NCBI GenBank assembly: GCA_009602725.1
Contig: WELB01000093.1
Span: 549,343-567,809 of the forward strand
DNA from: Spirogloea muscicola
Lineage: Eukaryota; Streptophyta; Zygnematophyceae; Spirogloeales; Spirogloeaceae
DNA length: 18,467 nt
Reading direction: 5' to 3'
Shown here: positions 8,862-18,467 of the stretch, one piece after another
Position numbering within the stretch: position 1 is the stretch's first letter
Layout of the letters: every line of letters starts with the position of its first letter
Notes under the pieces: model-generated
Database searches by the model: none
Told to the model about the DNA's origin: nothing
Seen by the model: only the letters and a program-made list of their open reading frames with translations
Program-made: the position numbers and the translations under genes

Positions 8862-11566
8862 CTAGGGGCAAATGGAGCTGTATCCAATGCCGCCAAAGTA
8901 GAAGTAAGACTCCCAGTTGCCTGGGTTGGAGCCCACCGCAATGCTATAGCAGTTGCTGTTGGTGACAATGCTTGCCAGCTGGTTGTTGGTGTCGTAAAGC
9001 GCATTGGAAGGAGTCACGAACTGCAGATTGCGGACGTAGGCAGCGTACTTGTAACCCTTTGATGCATACCATCCTGATCCCATGTAAGTACCGGTGTGCT
9101 TGCCATTGTGCTCAGCGTTCACAATCTCCCCACCCCATTGTACAGTGTTTGCATGGCCGTTTAGGCGGTTGAAGAGCCAGTACGGCCAGTAACCCACCCA
9201 CTGGCCCTGGTACTGAAGCCACCAGTGCTTGCTACCGGGGTCCTGCAAACCGAGATGACTCACTTCAATGAACTGAAGCCTTCCCTGGGACAGCCCTCTC
9301 AGAAGTCTGAAGTTGGCTGCGATGCAAAACAGACCACTTGTAGGGGCCCAAAGCTATTGCATTCCAGCTGCAGAACATGGGACATTGGTGTGTACCTTGA
9401 AGACTAGTACAGTGTACTCGTACTGGGTACCTCCCCAGTTCGACACAGGTGAGACTTTGCCACCAATCATCACGGCGTTGTTTGTCTGGATGAAGCCACT
9501 GCAGTCCAGGTTGTAGCAGCCAGTGCTCTTGTAGGCATCCCTCTGCGCACACATTGCAGCAGCGGTAAGCCAAAAGCTCACTTTCACTTTCACTGCATCC
9601 CACATCACAGCAAAAGTGCATTCCTGCAGTTGCCGTGGATACAAATTTGTTAAGTCATCTGGCTGTAGTAAGCTCGTGGCTTTTTGGAGGTACTAAGGGC
9701 AGAGCATTGGAGGACTTACAGTCCAATAAATGAAGAGGCGAGAGTTGTGATCTCCATACTTGTTAGGGTAGAGCTGCAAATGATCCAAGAGAGAGCATGT
9801 CAGCCCTCTCAAGCAATAGCTCGCATGTCGGTGATACGCACGGTTCTCAAGGCAAAGACAGGTCTAGAACAGTGAGTGTCTGCCAAACAGACAGGACTGA
9901 CCTGATGTCCGACTTCAATGGTGTTCAGGTCTCCGGCACCGTACGACCCGGCAACAAGCCAGGTCTGTGTCAAGCTGAACTCATCACCATATTGGACATA
10001 AGGATTCCAAATGTTGTAAGTGGCCTTGGAACCATATATGGGGGTTGAACCAGACCTGGGGTACTGTGTGACTGCATACTGCTCATCATGAACAGAGCAC
10101 AGGATCCTATGTCAGAAAGCAGCAATGCATACTTGAGCGTTTCCATGTCCTTTACTTTATGTAGATAACCAATTGAGGTGTATCACGTCCTCAAAATGTC
10201 AAGTCACTCTAGAATAACATCAGAAAACCACATCCGTTTCAGGATGGCAGTGCACTAACCTCATGGCCGGCAACTGAAGGTTTCTCCACGGCATTCTTGT
10301 TGAGTTTCACGCTTCCATCGCCAGAATCCATGTCCTCAGCAGTCACATTGTGACGTTTTGGAACAAATTGGCCCCCACTGCCACCCTGAGACTCCGGTGC
10401 TGATTGTGAAGCGCCTGGATGCTTGGCCATATATTGTGCCAGTGAGCCTGCTCGCATCATCTCCTCGACTGCAGATGAAGACCACACAAGCCTATCAGTC
10501 CACGACAGATCAGAAGGGGCCTCAGCATGGATCCACGGACATGAGCTAAGCAACCCCGCTTCAGAGGACTGGCCTCGCCAACACACTCAAGGGACTGTCA
10601 TGAGGCCCATCATCAATAGCACGTCTTCGGCAATGTGCCTTACGGGTGATTCGGCGCACAGGGACAGTGCCAGCTGGACAGATGCCCCAGCTTTGCAGTG
10701 TGTGGTTGGCTTTGGGACTCGTCTTGATGAGCTTGGATGCGGTGGGGCCTTGCATCTGCACCACGACCAAGCGATTGCTATGTATGAGGAGTGTGCTGTC
10801 AGCCCAATAGCAGGAGAGATTGGCCTTGATTGAAAGGGCCCTCTCAAGTACACAGTTTGCCACTGTTACAACTTCGTCTGAGCCGGAACCCCAGAAAGGG
10901 AGGGGCAACATCGACCTACCTGGACTTGATGTCCCTTTGCATGTGCAGTCTGCATGCTCATCTGGTCCTCGACCTTCACGCAGTCGACCGTGTCTCCATC
11001 CTTCGTCTGAAGAGGGATGCCAGGATCGTCAGGGGCACATCGTAGGAGTTGGAAAGAGGTTCATGGGCGTACTGTAAGCATTGACAGCACCCAGCAGGGC
11101 TCCTTTCACAGCATCTCCTTTGAGACCTCTCGACTCTGAAGCCGACCGTGCGATGTATGCCCGGTACTGACCAATGCACAGAGTGATGCTTACCTTGATT
11201 GTTGTCACGGCAGGGCGATTGTGCTGCGCCATGTGCTTCTTCATCTTTGCCATCTCCTTGTTGCCTGCGAACACCTCGGACGCCGTTCCAAGGTCAGCGA
11301 CTCGTGACTCCACCACCCGAGCACTTGAGCCCCATGCTGCCCCGACTGTTTCATGCCAGCTAAGCAGCGGTGGCAGAAGCACGAAACCCGTAAGCGTCCC
11401 CTTGCAGCATGGCATTGCGTGCGCCGACCAAGCTCGAGCACCAAGTTGGTTTGGGAAGACGAGGCGGCTTCTCACCTGGCCGTGCGGCGGCGGCGCCGCG
11501 GAGGGAGCAGGCTTGGAGCGCGAGCAGGGCCAGGAGGAGCAGCGCCAGGATGCGGAGGCGCCCCAT
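8862..11566 (-). CDS. Neprosin-type (DUF239) secreted glutamic endopeptidase, gene B, nine exons
   Basis: Exons in transcript order are 11566-11476, 11264-11194, 11006-10920, 10755-10644, 10468-10260, 10078-9902, 9773-9720, 9542-9396 and 9242-8862. Lengths and phases are identical to gene A, giving 442 residues with no stop. The first six exons and five introns are identical to gene A base for base as far as I can see. The last three exons differ, with six amino-acid changes by eye (KSTG for KTTG, GGKV for GGKL, SNWGG for SSWGG, LNGH for LNSH, LASI for LATI, SIAV for SISV). Signal peptide, activation domain, both catalytic-type glutamates (E245 in NTIEVG, E355 in WGGE), the TGCYNLDC loop and the terminal CP are all kept. 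The function as a secreted, acid-active proline-directed endopeptidase is inferred from the family. Confidence 0.92.
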
Positions 11567-11940
11567 GGCGGAGCGGCGGCGGGCGGGGGGGGCTTGCTGG
11601 GGAGGAGGGCCGCCGGGAGATTGGCGCGGCGAGCCGGCTTGAGGGCGGTGGTGGGGGAAGGCGGCTCTGCCAAAGGCGGAGGAGGGCCGGGCACGTCGGG
11701 GCGCGGGGGGAGCTCCGGGGGGTCTGAGGTGACGGGGGTGGGAGGCTGGCCGAGCTTATGAAGCGAGGGGGGTCCCGGCCTGGTCCTTCCCTCTTGCCCG
11801 GCAGCTTTCCGGGGGGGTCCACTGGCGCCGTGGGCCCCTCCACGCGGCAGCCTTCCATTGCCCGGCGGGGTCGCGCGGGTCAGTGCTGGCCCCCACACGC
11901 CCTCCCCGGGGCCATTCCCGCCTCGCATGTGCGCAATGCA
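11567..11940 (-). promoter_or_regulatory. GC-rich leader / proximal promoter of gene B
   Basis: This GC-rich, G-run-rich sequence upstream of the gene B ATG is nearly identical to gene A up to about 11906. It then diverges abruptly. No TATA box is seen and the transcription start cannot be placed. Confidence 0.45.
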
Positions 11941-12027
11941 TTGACCGTTGACCGCCCCCCCCTTGACCACTTCCATTGACCGCCTCCCTGGTTGACCGTG
12001 GATCGGCGCGCCCATCAAGCCTTGACC
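11941..12027 (+). promoter_or_regulatory. Cluster of W-box-like TTGACC motifs upstream of gene B
   Basis: Six TTGACC motifs lie at 11941, 11948, 11963, 11976, 11992 and 12022, 375-461 bp upstream of the gene B ATG. The surrounding sequence is diverged from that of gene A, yet motif number and distance to the gene are similar. WRKY binding is an inference. C-rich minisatellite decay could also give this pattern. Confidence 0.5.
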
Positions 12028-12887
12028 GCCCCCCACCCGGCCAGGTCTGACTTCCGTGTTCTCGGACGTGCTCTTACTGTTACTTTCGCTGGTAGAAGCC
12101 ATCTCAAAGTAGAATCGAAGATTGAGAAGTAATGAAGAAAAACGGATGACAGCACTTGACAACAAAGAAAGTGTAATCATGAACGATCAAGAATGAAAGT
12201 GAGAATAAAGCAGGAGATCCAGTGGGAAAGTTGGCAAAAGCAAGCAGCGCGCAAGAACATGAATCAGATATTGTCTCTAACGATATGATTTTGTACCCGG
12301 TATGAGGGTTTTCCGTCAGTAGCTGATTTGATGTCGATCTGACAAGGCATGTGAGGTGGCTGCCCACGTTCACGTCTGAGGCATGTCATCTCTTAGTCTG
12401 GTGTGAACAGAGGTCGCGAATACGGTTGCTCAGCTCCGGTCAAAAGAGATGCTCATCTGCCGCTGAGCCGTAATGTGGCATCGGCGCGCAAGCCCTATCC
12501 TGCCGCTGCCTGTTTCTTCTACCCTGCCGTTCACAACGCTTAATAGAAAGCCCAAAAAGAAACCAAAAAGCCCTAGAGCCCGCTCCCATGGGTGTGACCC
12601 ACCTTGACGAGTGTTGCGGGCACCGGCCAGGCTAGCGGCGGGTTATGGTAGGTGATGGAAGATATAGTGGTCTCACGCTACACCGGCCTCTAGGTCAAGG
12701 TTGGAGGGGGAGCCAAATGGGCCAGAGAACTCGCTCCAACAAACTATCTTATTCTTTCGATCGAAGAGCGAGCGCAGTGCTGGGACCGAGCAAGTCAATA
12801 TTCGTGCGAGGAAGCATGGTCTGATTCCACCATCACTGCCGCGTCGTCAGTAATGATCTTCAATGCAGGTCACAAAGACGTGGGATT
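12028..12887. other. Non-genic spacer of unit B upstream of the TTGACC cluster
   Basis: Counterpart of 5392-6228 in unit A, with scattered differences. No domain, RNA gene or clear element end is seen. Confidence 0.4.
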
Positions 12888-13635
12888 GAGGGGAATCTCT
12901 TCAACGGAATCATCGAGTGTACTTTACCTTCCGACGGCATTGATGTAGTGGAGATTTTTGGTGGTACGGCCAACAACGGGCTGAAAGCTGCAATGCAGAG
13001 CCACATTAAACAAGTCCAATCTTTTCAAATGGATTATGATACAGAAGCTCGCGAGGCTGCACAAAATCACCTCGACATCCTGCTCAAGCAGTACCCACTC
13101 TCGTTTAAACATCTACGTTTGCGCAGTGGGACACGTTGCTCCTGCAGGACTTTCGGGCAGCAGCACATCCTGGATCCTCGACGCAATCTACCACCAGTGG
13201 ACCTTGTTGTGGCCTGTCTCTGTTGTCAGGGTTTAGCCCCTTAGGTTATGATATGTAGGATCCAGCCATCCCAGTGCCGCGCTGTTCAAGCAATTTATGA
13301 AATTTATGCACGCAGTGCGTGCAAAGCAGAAGACCAGTGGGCTACATCATCGAGATTGTGGAAGCTCGAGAAGGTCATCCCAGCTTTGACTTGAACACAA
13401 TATGCGACAGCTGGGGACCTTACACCAAGCTAGATGCAGCATACCTTGGTCCTTTGGCGGACCACAACAGGGTACACTGGACAATTTTGGCCCCCTCCCA
13501 AGATGCTGCAGCTCTGCATCGATCGTTAACAGCGCCACCCAAATCTATCTCCAGTATGGCCTTGGATCCTGGTCGCAAGGTCATTCCCGTCGGAATATAC
13601 ATTACCTTATATCAGCTGCGAGCAACGGTGTGGGA
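12888..13635 (+). pseudogene. Decayed DNMT-like C5-cytosine methyltransferase from a retroelement (unit B)
   Basis: This is the better preserved start of the methyltransferase relic. CTLPSDGIDVVEIFGGT keeps the FGG of motif I, followed by LKAAMQSH and DTEAREAAQNHL. Downstream are VDLVVACLCCQG at the catalytic-loop position, VGYIIEIVEAREGHP at the ENV position and DHNRVHWTILAPS near the target-recognition side. LDPGRKVIPVG follows in another frame. The two main blocks (12948-13244 and 13319-13681) lie in different frames, so at least one frameshift is present. Pro-to-Cys before the catalytic cysteine and Asn-to-Ile in ENV are shared with the unit A copy, so inactivation preceded duplication. 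The two copies also have private indels. Confidence 0.7.
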
Positions 13636-14458
13636 TCCCGCCCGAGCTGGGAGGCCGCTAGCCTCGTGCCCCGCTTGCTAGGAGGTCACCAGCCTCGTGC
13701 CGCGCATGCACTCGTAGTTGTCGTGTCCCCTTCGTCAGGCCCGCTCATCCAGCGGTGGCCCTTTGAGCGACAGTCGAGACACACCAAAGTTGACCATTCT
13801 TCTATGCCTCCATTCTGCCTGGACGATGTATCTGGCTTGAATTGGCCTCCCTATGTTGCATGCGCACACCGCGCTTTCCCCTTTGTGTTTGCTGTCCGGC
13901 TGCTAGCCTGCTGATTTGTGGCTCCTCACTAGAGGTACATGAGTGATTATCCTACCGGGCAAGCTGTGAGGAAGCGCTTTTGGCCCACTCGGACCTTGTC
14001 GATCCTTGTCGGGCTGGGTCTTCACAGCCCTTGTCCCCTTTGGGAGAGCCACTTTCTTTTCACAGCCATCGCCCGCTTCTGGGATGCACTTCCTTCTCAA
14101 CTTGCTCCTCAGTATAGCTTGTCAGATATGCATGTGCTTACTCGGGGATATTAGCGTCCCCCTTAGCCAGCTCATTACCCAGTTAACAGGACACTTGTAA
14201 GGCTAGAATTGGCCTCCCTTTCAATTTCATGCGCACCGCGCGCCTTCTCTCAAGGGGAGGGGTGGCATGTGAAGCGTTGTAAGTAGTGGGCTGAGACCTG
14301 GCTGAGGATTTCGGTCGTGAGGCCCAAAGAAAGAGTCGCAGTCCCGCTGCTGCCTGCCGCAGCTGTCGCCGCTGCTCGCTGCCGGCTCGCAGCCCTGCTC
14401 TGCTTGCCATCGCAGCCCGTCGTGCGGTTGCCGTCGCCTCTGGGACTAGCCCGCTGCT
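13636..14458. other. Retroelement-derived spacer, unit B
   Basis: It aligns closely with 6976-7654 of unit A except for the extra 153 bp at 14101-14253. No intact gene is recognised. Open frames across 13402-13914 follow from base composition and relic coding sequence. Confidence 0.4.
14101..14253 (+). mobile_element. 153-bp 5'-truncated LINE-like insertion, unit B only
   Basis: Units A and B align on both sides, but unit B has 153 extra bases between the positions matching 7449 and 7450. The site sequence CCCTCTCAA of unit A appears on both sides in unit B as CCTTCTCAA (14092-14100) and CCTTCTCTCAA (14243-14253), consistent with a slightly decayed target-site duplication. The insert begins with the last codons of an ORF ending SDMHVLTRGY then TAG. 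This matches the LINE-like terminus at 2-298 (SDLYVLTRGY). About 90 bp of 3' tail follow. This is the expected form of a severely 5'-truncated non-LTR insertion, though no poly(A) tail is visible. Confidence 0.6.
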
Positions 14459-14710
14459 GTGCCCCTGTGGCAACAGTTGCTGGCTCGTGCCCAGGAGGTG
14501 GAGTCGCTGCCTGAGGGGGGCGCCACAGGGCAAGACTTCCGCTGCACTGTGCGCTGCAATGCGCTGAGTGTCAAGGGCTTCACCTTCACGGGGGTTGATT
14601 CTCTACTGCCAGATTCATTTGGAGGCTTTGACCCATTCACTGTGTGTACAGGGGTAGGGTCGACTATCAGAGTAGTGCAACGAGTGCGGCTACACGAAAC
14701 GAAGCTCTAG
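14459..14710 (+). other. Unrecognised open coding fragment, 83 codons (unit B)
   Basis: An open frame with protein-like composition: WQQLLARAQEVESLP, GQDFRCTVRCNALSVKGF, DSFGGFDPFTVCTG and a basic end VVQRVRLHETKL before TAG. I do not recognise the family. It lacks a convincing start; the frame opens just after a stop in GGACTAGCCC at about 14441-14450. It is therefore probably the end of a longer ORF, perhaps the same retroelement as the methyltransferase relic. The unit A copy (7655-7907) is frameshifted, so it is unlikely to be under selection as a host gene. Confidence 0.4.
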
Positions 14711-14768
14711 GCTAATAGGAGCTATATTTATCAGGGCAAAGCTGAGCGCTGCATCGCCCTGGGCTTAC

Positions 14769-15021
14769 CTAGTACTCGCGAGTTAGGACATAGACATAGC
14801 ACGGGTTAATTTTGGGAGCTGGAGCACCGCCGAGCTTGAGCATGAAAGCCAGTGGCCTGGCTTCGTGCACGCCCAGAACGTTGAAGAAGGACTGAAGCCT
14901 GCAAGCGCTGCAGGCTTTGTGAGAGCCGCAGCTGTAAGACGCAGTTGACGCCCTGTGGGATGCTAGTATAGGCCAAGCTGCCCTCCCAACAACGGCGGCG
15001 CACGTCGACTTGTTGAGCCAA
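14769..15021 (-). pseudogene. Minus-strand LINE-like ORF terminus, frameshifted (unit B)
   Basis: Counterpart of 7966-8181. The part with LRLSQSLQRLQASVLLQRSG and the part ending in CYVYVLTREY now lie in different frames, because about four extra bases sit near 14865-14872 (TTCGTGCACGCCC against TTCGTGCCC in unit A). It is a truncated non-LTR relic that predates the unit duplication and decayed further in this copy. Confidence 0.45.
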
Positions 15022-15145
15022 ACCAAACGCTGGAAGAGAGAAGTAGCTGTAGTAGCTGCTGAGAGATGGACCCTTCCATTAATCAGCAGCGGCTAACCAG
15101 CCAGTGCTGGAAGTTCCTCAATATGTACTGCAACCTTCAACACAC

Positions 15146-15696
15146 GGTCATGATGAGGATGGCTACCTTTCTGGGCTTGCAACAGATCATGTGACGCAAT
15201 CAGCAACGAGCCAAACAGCAGCTAGCTAGTGGTGAAGGAGACGTGAACCCAGAAGCTTTGCACTGACAATCACGATCAGAGCTGCTGCTCTGCTAATGTG
15301 GGCCAGATTAGAATGTTCAATCAAGTGCTTTAGAATTCCCAACTATCACAGCCCTGGAAGGTATGTTGAAAAAACCTCGGCATATTACAGCACATTTTTA
15401 TTCATCCTGTGACATGTGAAATGATCACTCAAAGCGAAGGTAGCGGTCTTCACCACGAAGCCGACCGATGGTTGAAATGTTCTTGACCAACCAGAGAGAA
15501 AGAAAAGGCGCACGGTGCGCATGAAATGAATGGGTGGCCAACTCACGTCAATACATTTCTGCCCGAAATGTTCAAGCAAAAGTAGTGCAAGACGTGGGGC
15601 TACATGGACAAAAGCCGTATGCTAAGGTGGCTAAGGCACCAGAGTTTGTGCTAAAAGCATTGTTACACTAGTACCCTGTTGAAAGAGTTGGTTCCT
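15146..15696 (-). other. 3' flank / probable 3' UTR of neprosin-like gene C
   Basis: There is no gene here. It aligns with the flanks of A and B and keeps the 13-bp inverted repeat at 15508-15520, TTACA (TGTAA on the gene strand) at 15663-15667, and AATAAA on the gene strand at 15397-15402. Confidence 0.45.
15397..15402 (-). terminator. Candidate AATAAA polyadenylation signal, gene C
   Basis: AATAAA on the gene strand about 295 bp downstream of the gene C stop, at the place matching 8562-8567 in unit B. Hexamer evidence only. Confidence 0.3.
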
Positions 15697-18411
15697 CTAG
15701 GGGCAAATGGAGCTGTATCCAATGCCGCCAAAGTAGAAGTAAGACTCCCAGTTGCCTGGGTTGGAGCCCACCGAAATGCTATAACAATTGCTGTTGGTGA
15801 CAATGCTTGCCAGCTGGTTGTTGGTGTTGTAAAGCGCGTTGGAAGGAGTCACGTACTGCAAGTTGCGGACATAGGCAGCGTACTTGTAACCCTTTGATGC
15901 ATACCATCCTGATCCCATGTAAGTACCGGTGTGCTTGCCATTGTGCTCAGCGTTCACAATCTCGCCACCCCATTGTACCGTGTTTGCATGGCTGTTTAGG
16001 CGGTTGAAGAGCCAGTACGGCCAGTAACCCACCCACTGGCCTTGGTACTGAAGCCACCAGTGCTTGCTACCGGGGTCCTGCTCATCGAGATGACTCACTT
16101 CAATCAAACTGAAGCCTTACATGGGGCAGCTCTCTCTGAAGTCTGAAGTTGGCTGCGATGCAAAACAGACCACTTGTAGGGGCCCAAAGCTATTGCATTC
16201 CAGCTGCAGAACATGGGACATTGGTGTGTACCTTGAAGACTAGTACAGTGTACTCGTACTGAGTACCTCCCCAGCTCGACACAGGTGAGACTTTGCCACC
16301 AATCATCACGGCGTTGTTTGTCTGGATGAAGCCGCTGCAGTCCAGGTTGTAGCATCCAGTGGTCTTGTAGGCATCCCGCTGCGCACGTATACAGCAGCGG
16401 TAAGCTCTTAGCTGGGTACAGAAACTTTCACTGCAGCCAACAAGCATAGCACAAGTGCACTCATGCACTTTGCCGTTGATACAAATTTGTGAAGTCGTCT
16501 AGCTGTAGTAAGCTCGTGGCTGCTTTTTGGAGGTACTAAGGGCAGAGCATTGGAGGACTTACAGTCCAATAAATGAAGAGGCGAGAGTTGTGATCTCCAT
16601 ACTTGTTGGGGTAGAGCTGCAAATGATCCAAGAGAGAGCATGTTAGCCCTCTCAAGCAATAGCTCGCATGTCGGTTCTACGCACGGTTCTCAAGGCAAAG
16701 ACAGGTCTAGAACAGTGAGTGTCTGCCAAGGAGACAGGACTGACCTGATGTCCGACTTCAATGGTGTTCAGGTCTCCGGCACCGTATGACCCAGCAACAA
16801 GCCAGGTCTGTGTCAAGCTGAACTCATCACCATATTGGACATAAGGATTCCAGATGTTGTAAGTGGCCTTGGATCCATATATGGGGGTTGAACCAGACCT
16901 GGGGAACTGTGTGACTGCATACTGGTCATCATGAACAGAGCACAGGGTGTCATGTCAGAAAGCAGCAATGCATACTTGAGCAATTGCATGTCTTTTACTT
17001 TGTGTAGATATCCGATTGAGGCGTATCACGCCCTCAACGTGTCAGGTCTGTAAACAACACCAGAAAGTCACAAGCGCTTTAGGATGAATGTGCACTAACC
17101 TCATGGCCGGCAACGGAAGGTTTCTCCACGACATTTCTGTTGATTTTGACGCTTCCATCTCCGGAATCCATGTCCTCGGCAGTCAGGTTGTGACGTTTTG
17201 GCACAGACTGGCCCCCACTGCCACCCTGAGACTCCGGTGCTGATTGTGAGGCGCCTGGATGCTTGGCCATGTATTGTGCCAATGAACCAGCTCGCATCAT
17301 CTCCTCGACTGCAGATGAAGACCACCCAAGCCTTTCAGATTCACGACAGATCAGAAGGGGGGCCTCAGCATGGATCCACAGACATGAGCTAAGCAGCCCT
17401 GCTTTGGAGGACTGGCCTTGCCAACACTCTCAAGGGACTGTTATGAGGCCCATCATCAATAGCATGTCTTCGGCAATGTGCCTTACGGGTGATTTGGCGC
17501 ACAGGGACAGTGCCAGCTGGACAGATGCCCCAGCTTTGTAGTGTGTGGTTGGCTTTTGGGCTCGTCTTTATAAGATTGGACACGGTGGGGCCTTGCATCT
17601 GCACCACGACCAAGAGATCATTCTGTGTGAGGTGCTGTCATCCCAATAGCAGGAGAGAGTGGCATTAGTGAAAGGGCCCTCAAAGGTTCACATTTTGCCA
17701 CTATTACAACTTCTGAGCTGGAACTCACAAACGGGAGGGGCAACATCGACCTACTTGGACTTGATGTCCCTTTACATGTGCTGTCTGCATGCTCATCTGG
17801 TCTTCGACCTTCACGCAGTCGACCGTGTCTCCGTCCTTTGTCTGAAGATGCAAGCCAGGATCGTCAGGGGCACACTTCGTGATTTGGAAGGATGTGCATG
17901 GCAACACATACTGTGAGCACTGAAAGCTGCCAGCAGGGCTCATTTGACAGCATCTCCTTTGAGACCCCTCGACCTCTGAGATCAACGCTGCGATATGTGG
18001 CCGGGTGTAGACCAATGCAAACCCGAGTGATGCTTACCTTGATCGTCGTCACAGCAGGGCGCTTGTGCTGAGCCATGTGCTTCTTCATCTTTGCCATCTC
18101 CTTGTTGCCTGCCAACACCTCAGACGCCGTTCCAAGGTCAGCGACTCGTGACTCTCACGACCCGAGCACTTGAGCCCTACGATGTGCCGACTGTCTCTTG
18201 CCAGCCAGCGGCGGCGGCAGGAGCACAACGCACGGCAGCGTCCCCTTGCAGCTTGGCCTTGCGTGCGCCGGCAAAGCTGGAGCACCGAGGAGCGTGATTG
18301 AGAACGAGGCGACGGCTCACCTGGCCGCGCGGCAGCGGCGCCACGGAGGGTGCAGGCTTGGAGCGCGAGCAGGGAGAGGAGGAGCAGCGCCAGGAGGCGG
18401 AGGCGCCCCAT
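15697..18411 (-). CDS. Neprosin-type (DUF239) secreted glutamic endopeptidase, gene C, nine exons
   Basis: Exons in transcript order are 18411-18321, 18108-18038, 17841-17755, 17598-17487, 17308-17100, 16921-16745, 16616-16563, 16378-16232 and 16077-15697. Every exon has the same length and phase as in genes A and B, giving an intact 442-residue product. The signal peptide is slightly changed (RLRLLAL, LLSLLAL, ACTLRG). Other visible changes are HKRP for HNRP, AHVKG for AHAKG, PTVSNL for PTASKL, VRQIT for VRRIT, GGQSV for GGQFV and YNTNN for YDTNN. E245 in NTIEVG, E355 in WGGE, the TGCYNLDC loop, both N-glycosylation sequons (the second now NLT) and the final CP are kept. All introns keep GT-AG ends. 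Conserved coding beside diverged introns points to a working gene. The promoter lies beyond the window. Confidence 0.92.
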
Positions 18412-18467
18412 GGCGGAGCGAGGAGCGGCGGGCCGGGGGGGGCTTGCTGGGGAGGAGAGCTGGCGGA

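Larger units (their letters stand above)
8316..15145. repeat. Tandem repeat unit B (about 6.8 kb)
   Basis: The second unit has the same order as unit A. The offset from unit A is 6733 at the left edge, 6684 in the last exon, 6658 through most of the gene and about 6651 near 7440, then 6804 after the 153-bp insertion at 14101-14253. These shifts show small independent indels since duplication. Confidence 0.85.
15146..18467. repeat. Tandem repeat unit C (partial, runs off the window)
   Basis: The third unit starts at the same shared sequence as A and B. It contains the 3' flank and the complete coding region of gene C, and ends 56 bp beyond the start codon. Whether its promoter has a TTGACC cluster or a methyltransferase relic cannot be seen. 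It is clearly more diverged from A and B than they are from each other within the gene. Confidence 0.85.

Noticed and set aside
13402-13914. 170-codon plus-strand open frame in unit B
   Set aside because: It overlaps the methyltransferase relic in a different frame. The unit A counterpart is split, so it is not a conserved gene.
15385-15579. Short minus-strand open frame in the 3' flank of gene C, with a counterpart at 8550-8744
   Set aside because: It lies in the probable 3' UTR, is absent from unit A and has no recognisable feature.
1-18467. Grass genome as source, suggested by GC-rich first exons
   Set aside because: The neprosin sequences are more divergent than the grass proteins I recall, and DNMT-bearing retroelement relics point to an early streptophyte. 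The call remains tentative.

Overview
This window looks like nuclear DNA from a streptophyte (green plant lineage), possibly a charophyte alga such as Klebsormidium. Four things suggest this: genes split by many short GT-AG introns, roughly even base composition with GC-rich first exons, a plant-type neprosin (DUF239) gene family, and relics of a retroelement that carried a DNMT-like cytosine methyltransferase, a combination reported from charophyte genomes. The lineage call is inference, not a measurement.

The window is dominated by a tandem array of about 6.7-6.8 kb units. Unit A runs from about 1583 to 8315, unit B from about 8316 to 15145, and unit C from about 15146 past the window end. 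Each unit carries, on the minus strand, a nine-exon gene for a secreted neprosin-type glutamic endopeptidase (coding spans 2178-4908, 8862-11566 and 15697-18411). All three assemble into intact 442-residue proteins with identical exon lengths and phases. Both presumed catalytic glutamates are present, 110 residues apart.

Upstream of each gene (higher coordinates) lies a GC-rich leader. In the two units where it can be seen, a cluster of TTGACC motifs (W-box-like) follows. The rest of each unit is a graveyard of plus- and minus-strand retroelement pieces: a decayed DNMT-like methyltransferase, a small unrecognised coding fragment, and a minus-strand LINE-like 3' end. These relics occur at matching places in units A and B, so they predate the duplication. 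Unit B alone has a further 153-bp LINE-like insertion.

Left of the array (1-1582) is unrelated DNA: the end of a LINE-like ORF on the plus strand, then non-coding sequence with a small repeat family that recurs inverted inside units A and B.

The most striking signals are the sharp ~2 kb near-identical tract shared by genes A and B (suggesting gene conversion), the methyltransferase relics, and the W-box-like arrays. No RNA genes, CRISPR arrays or bacterial features were seen.
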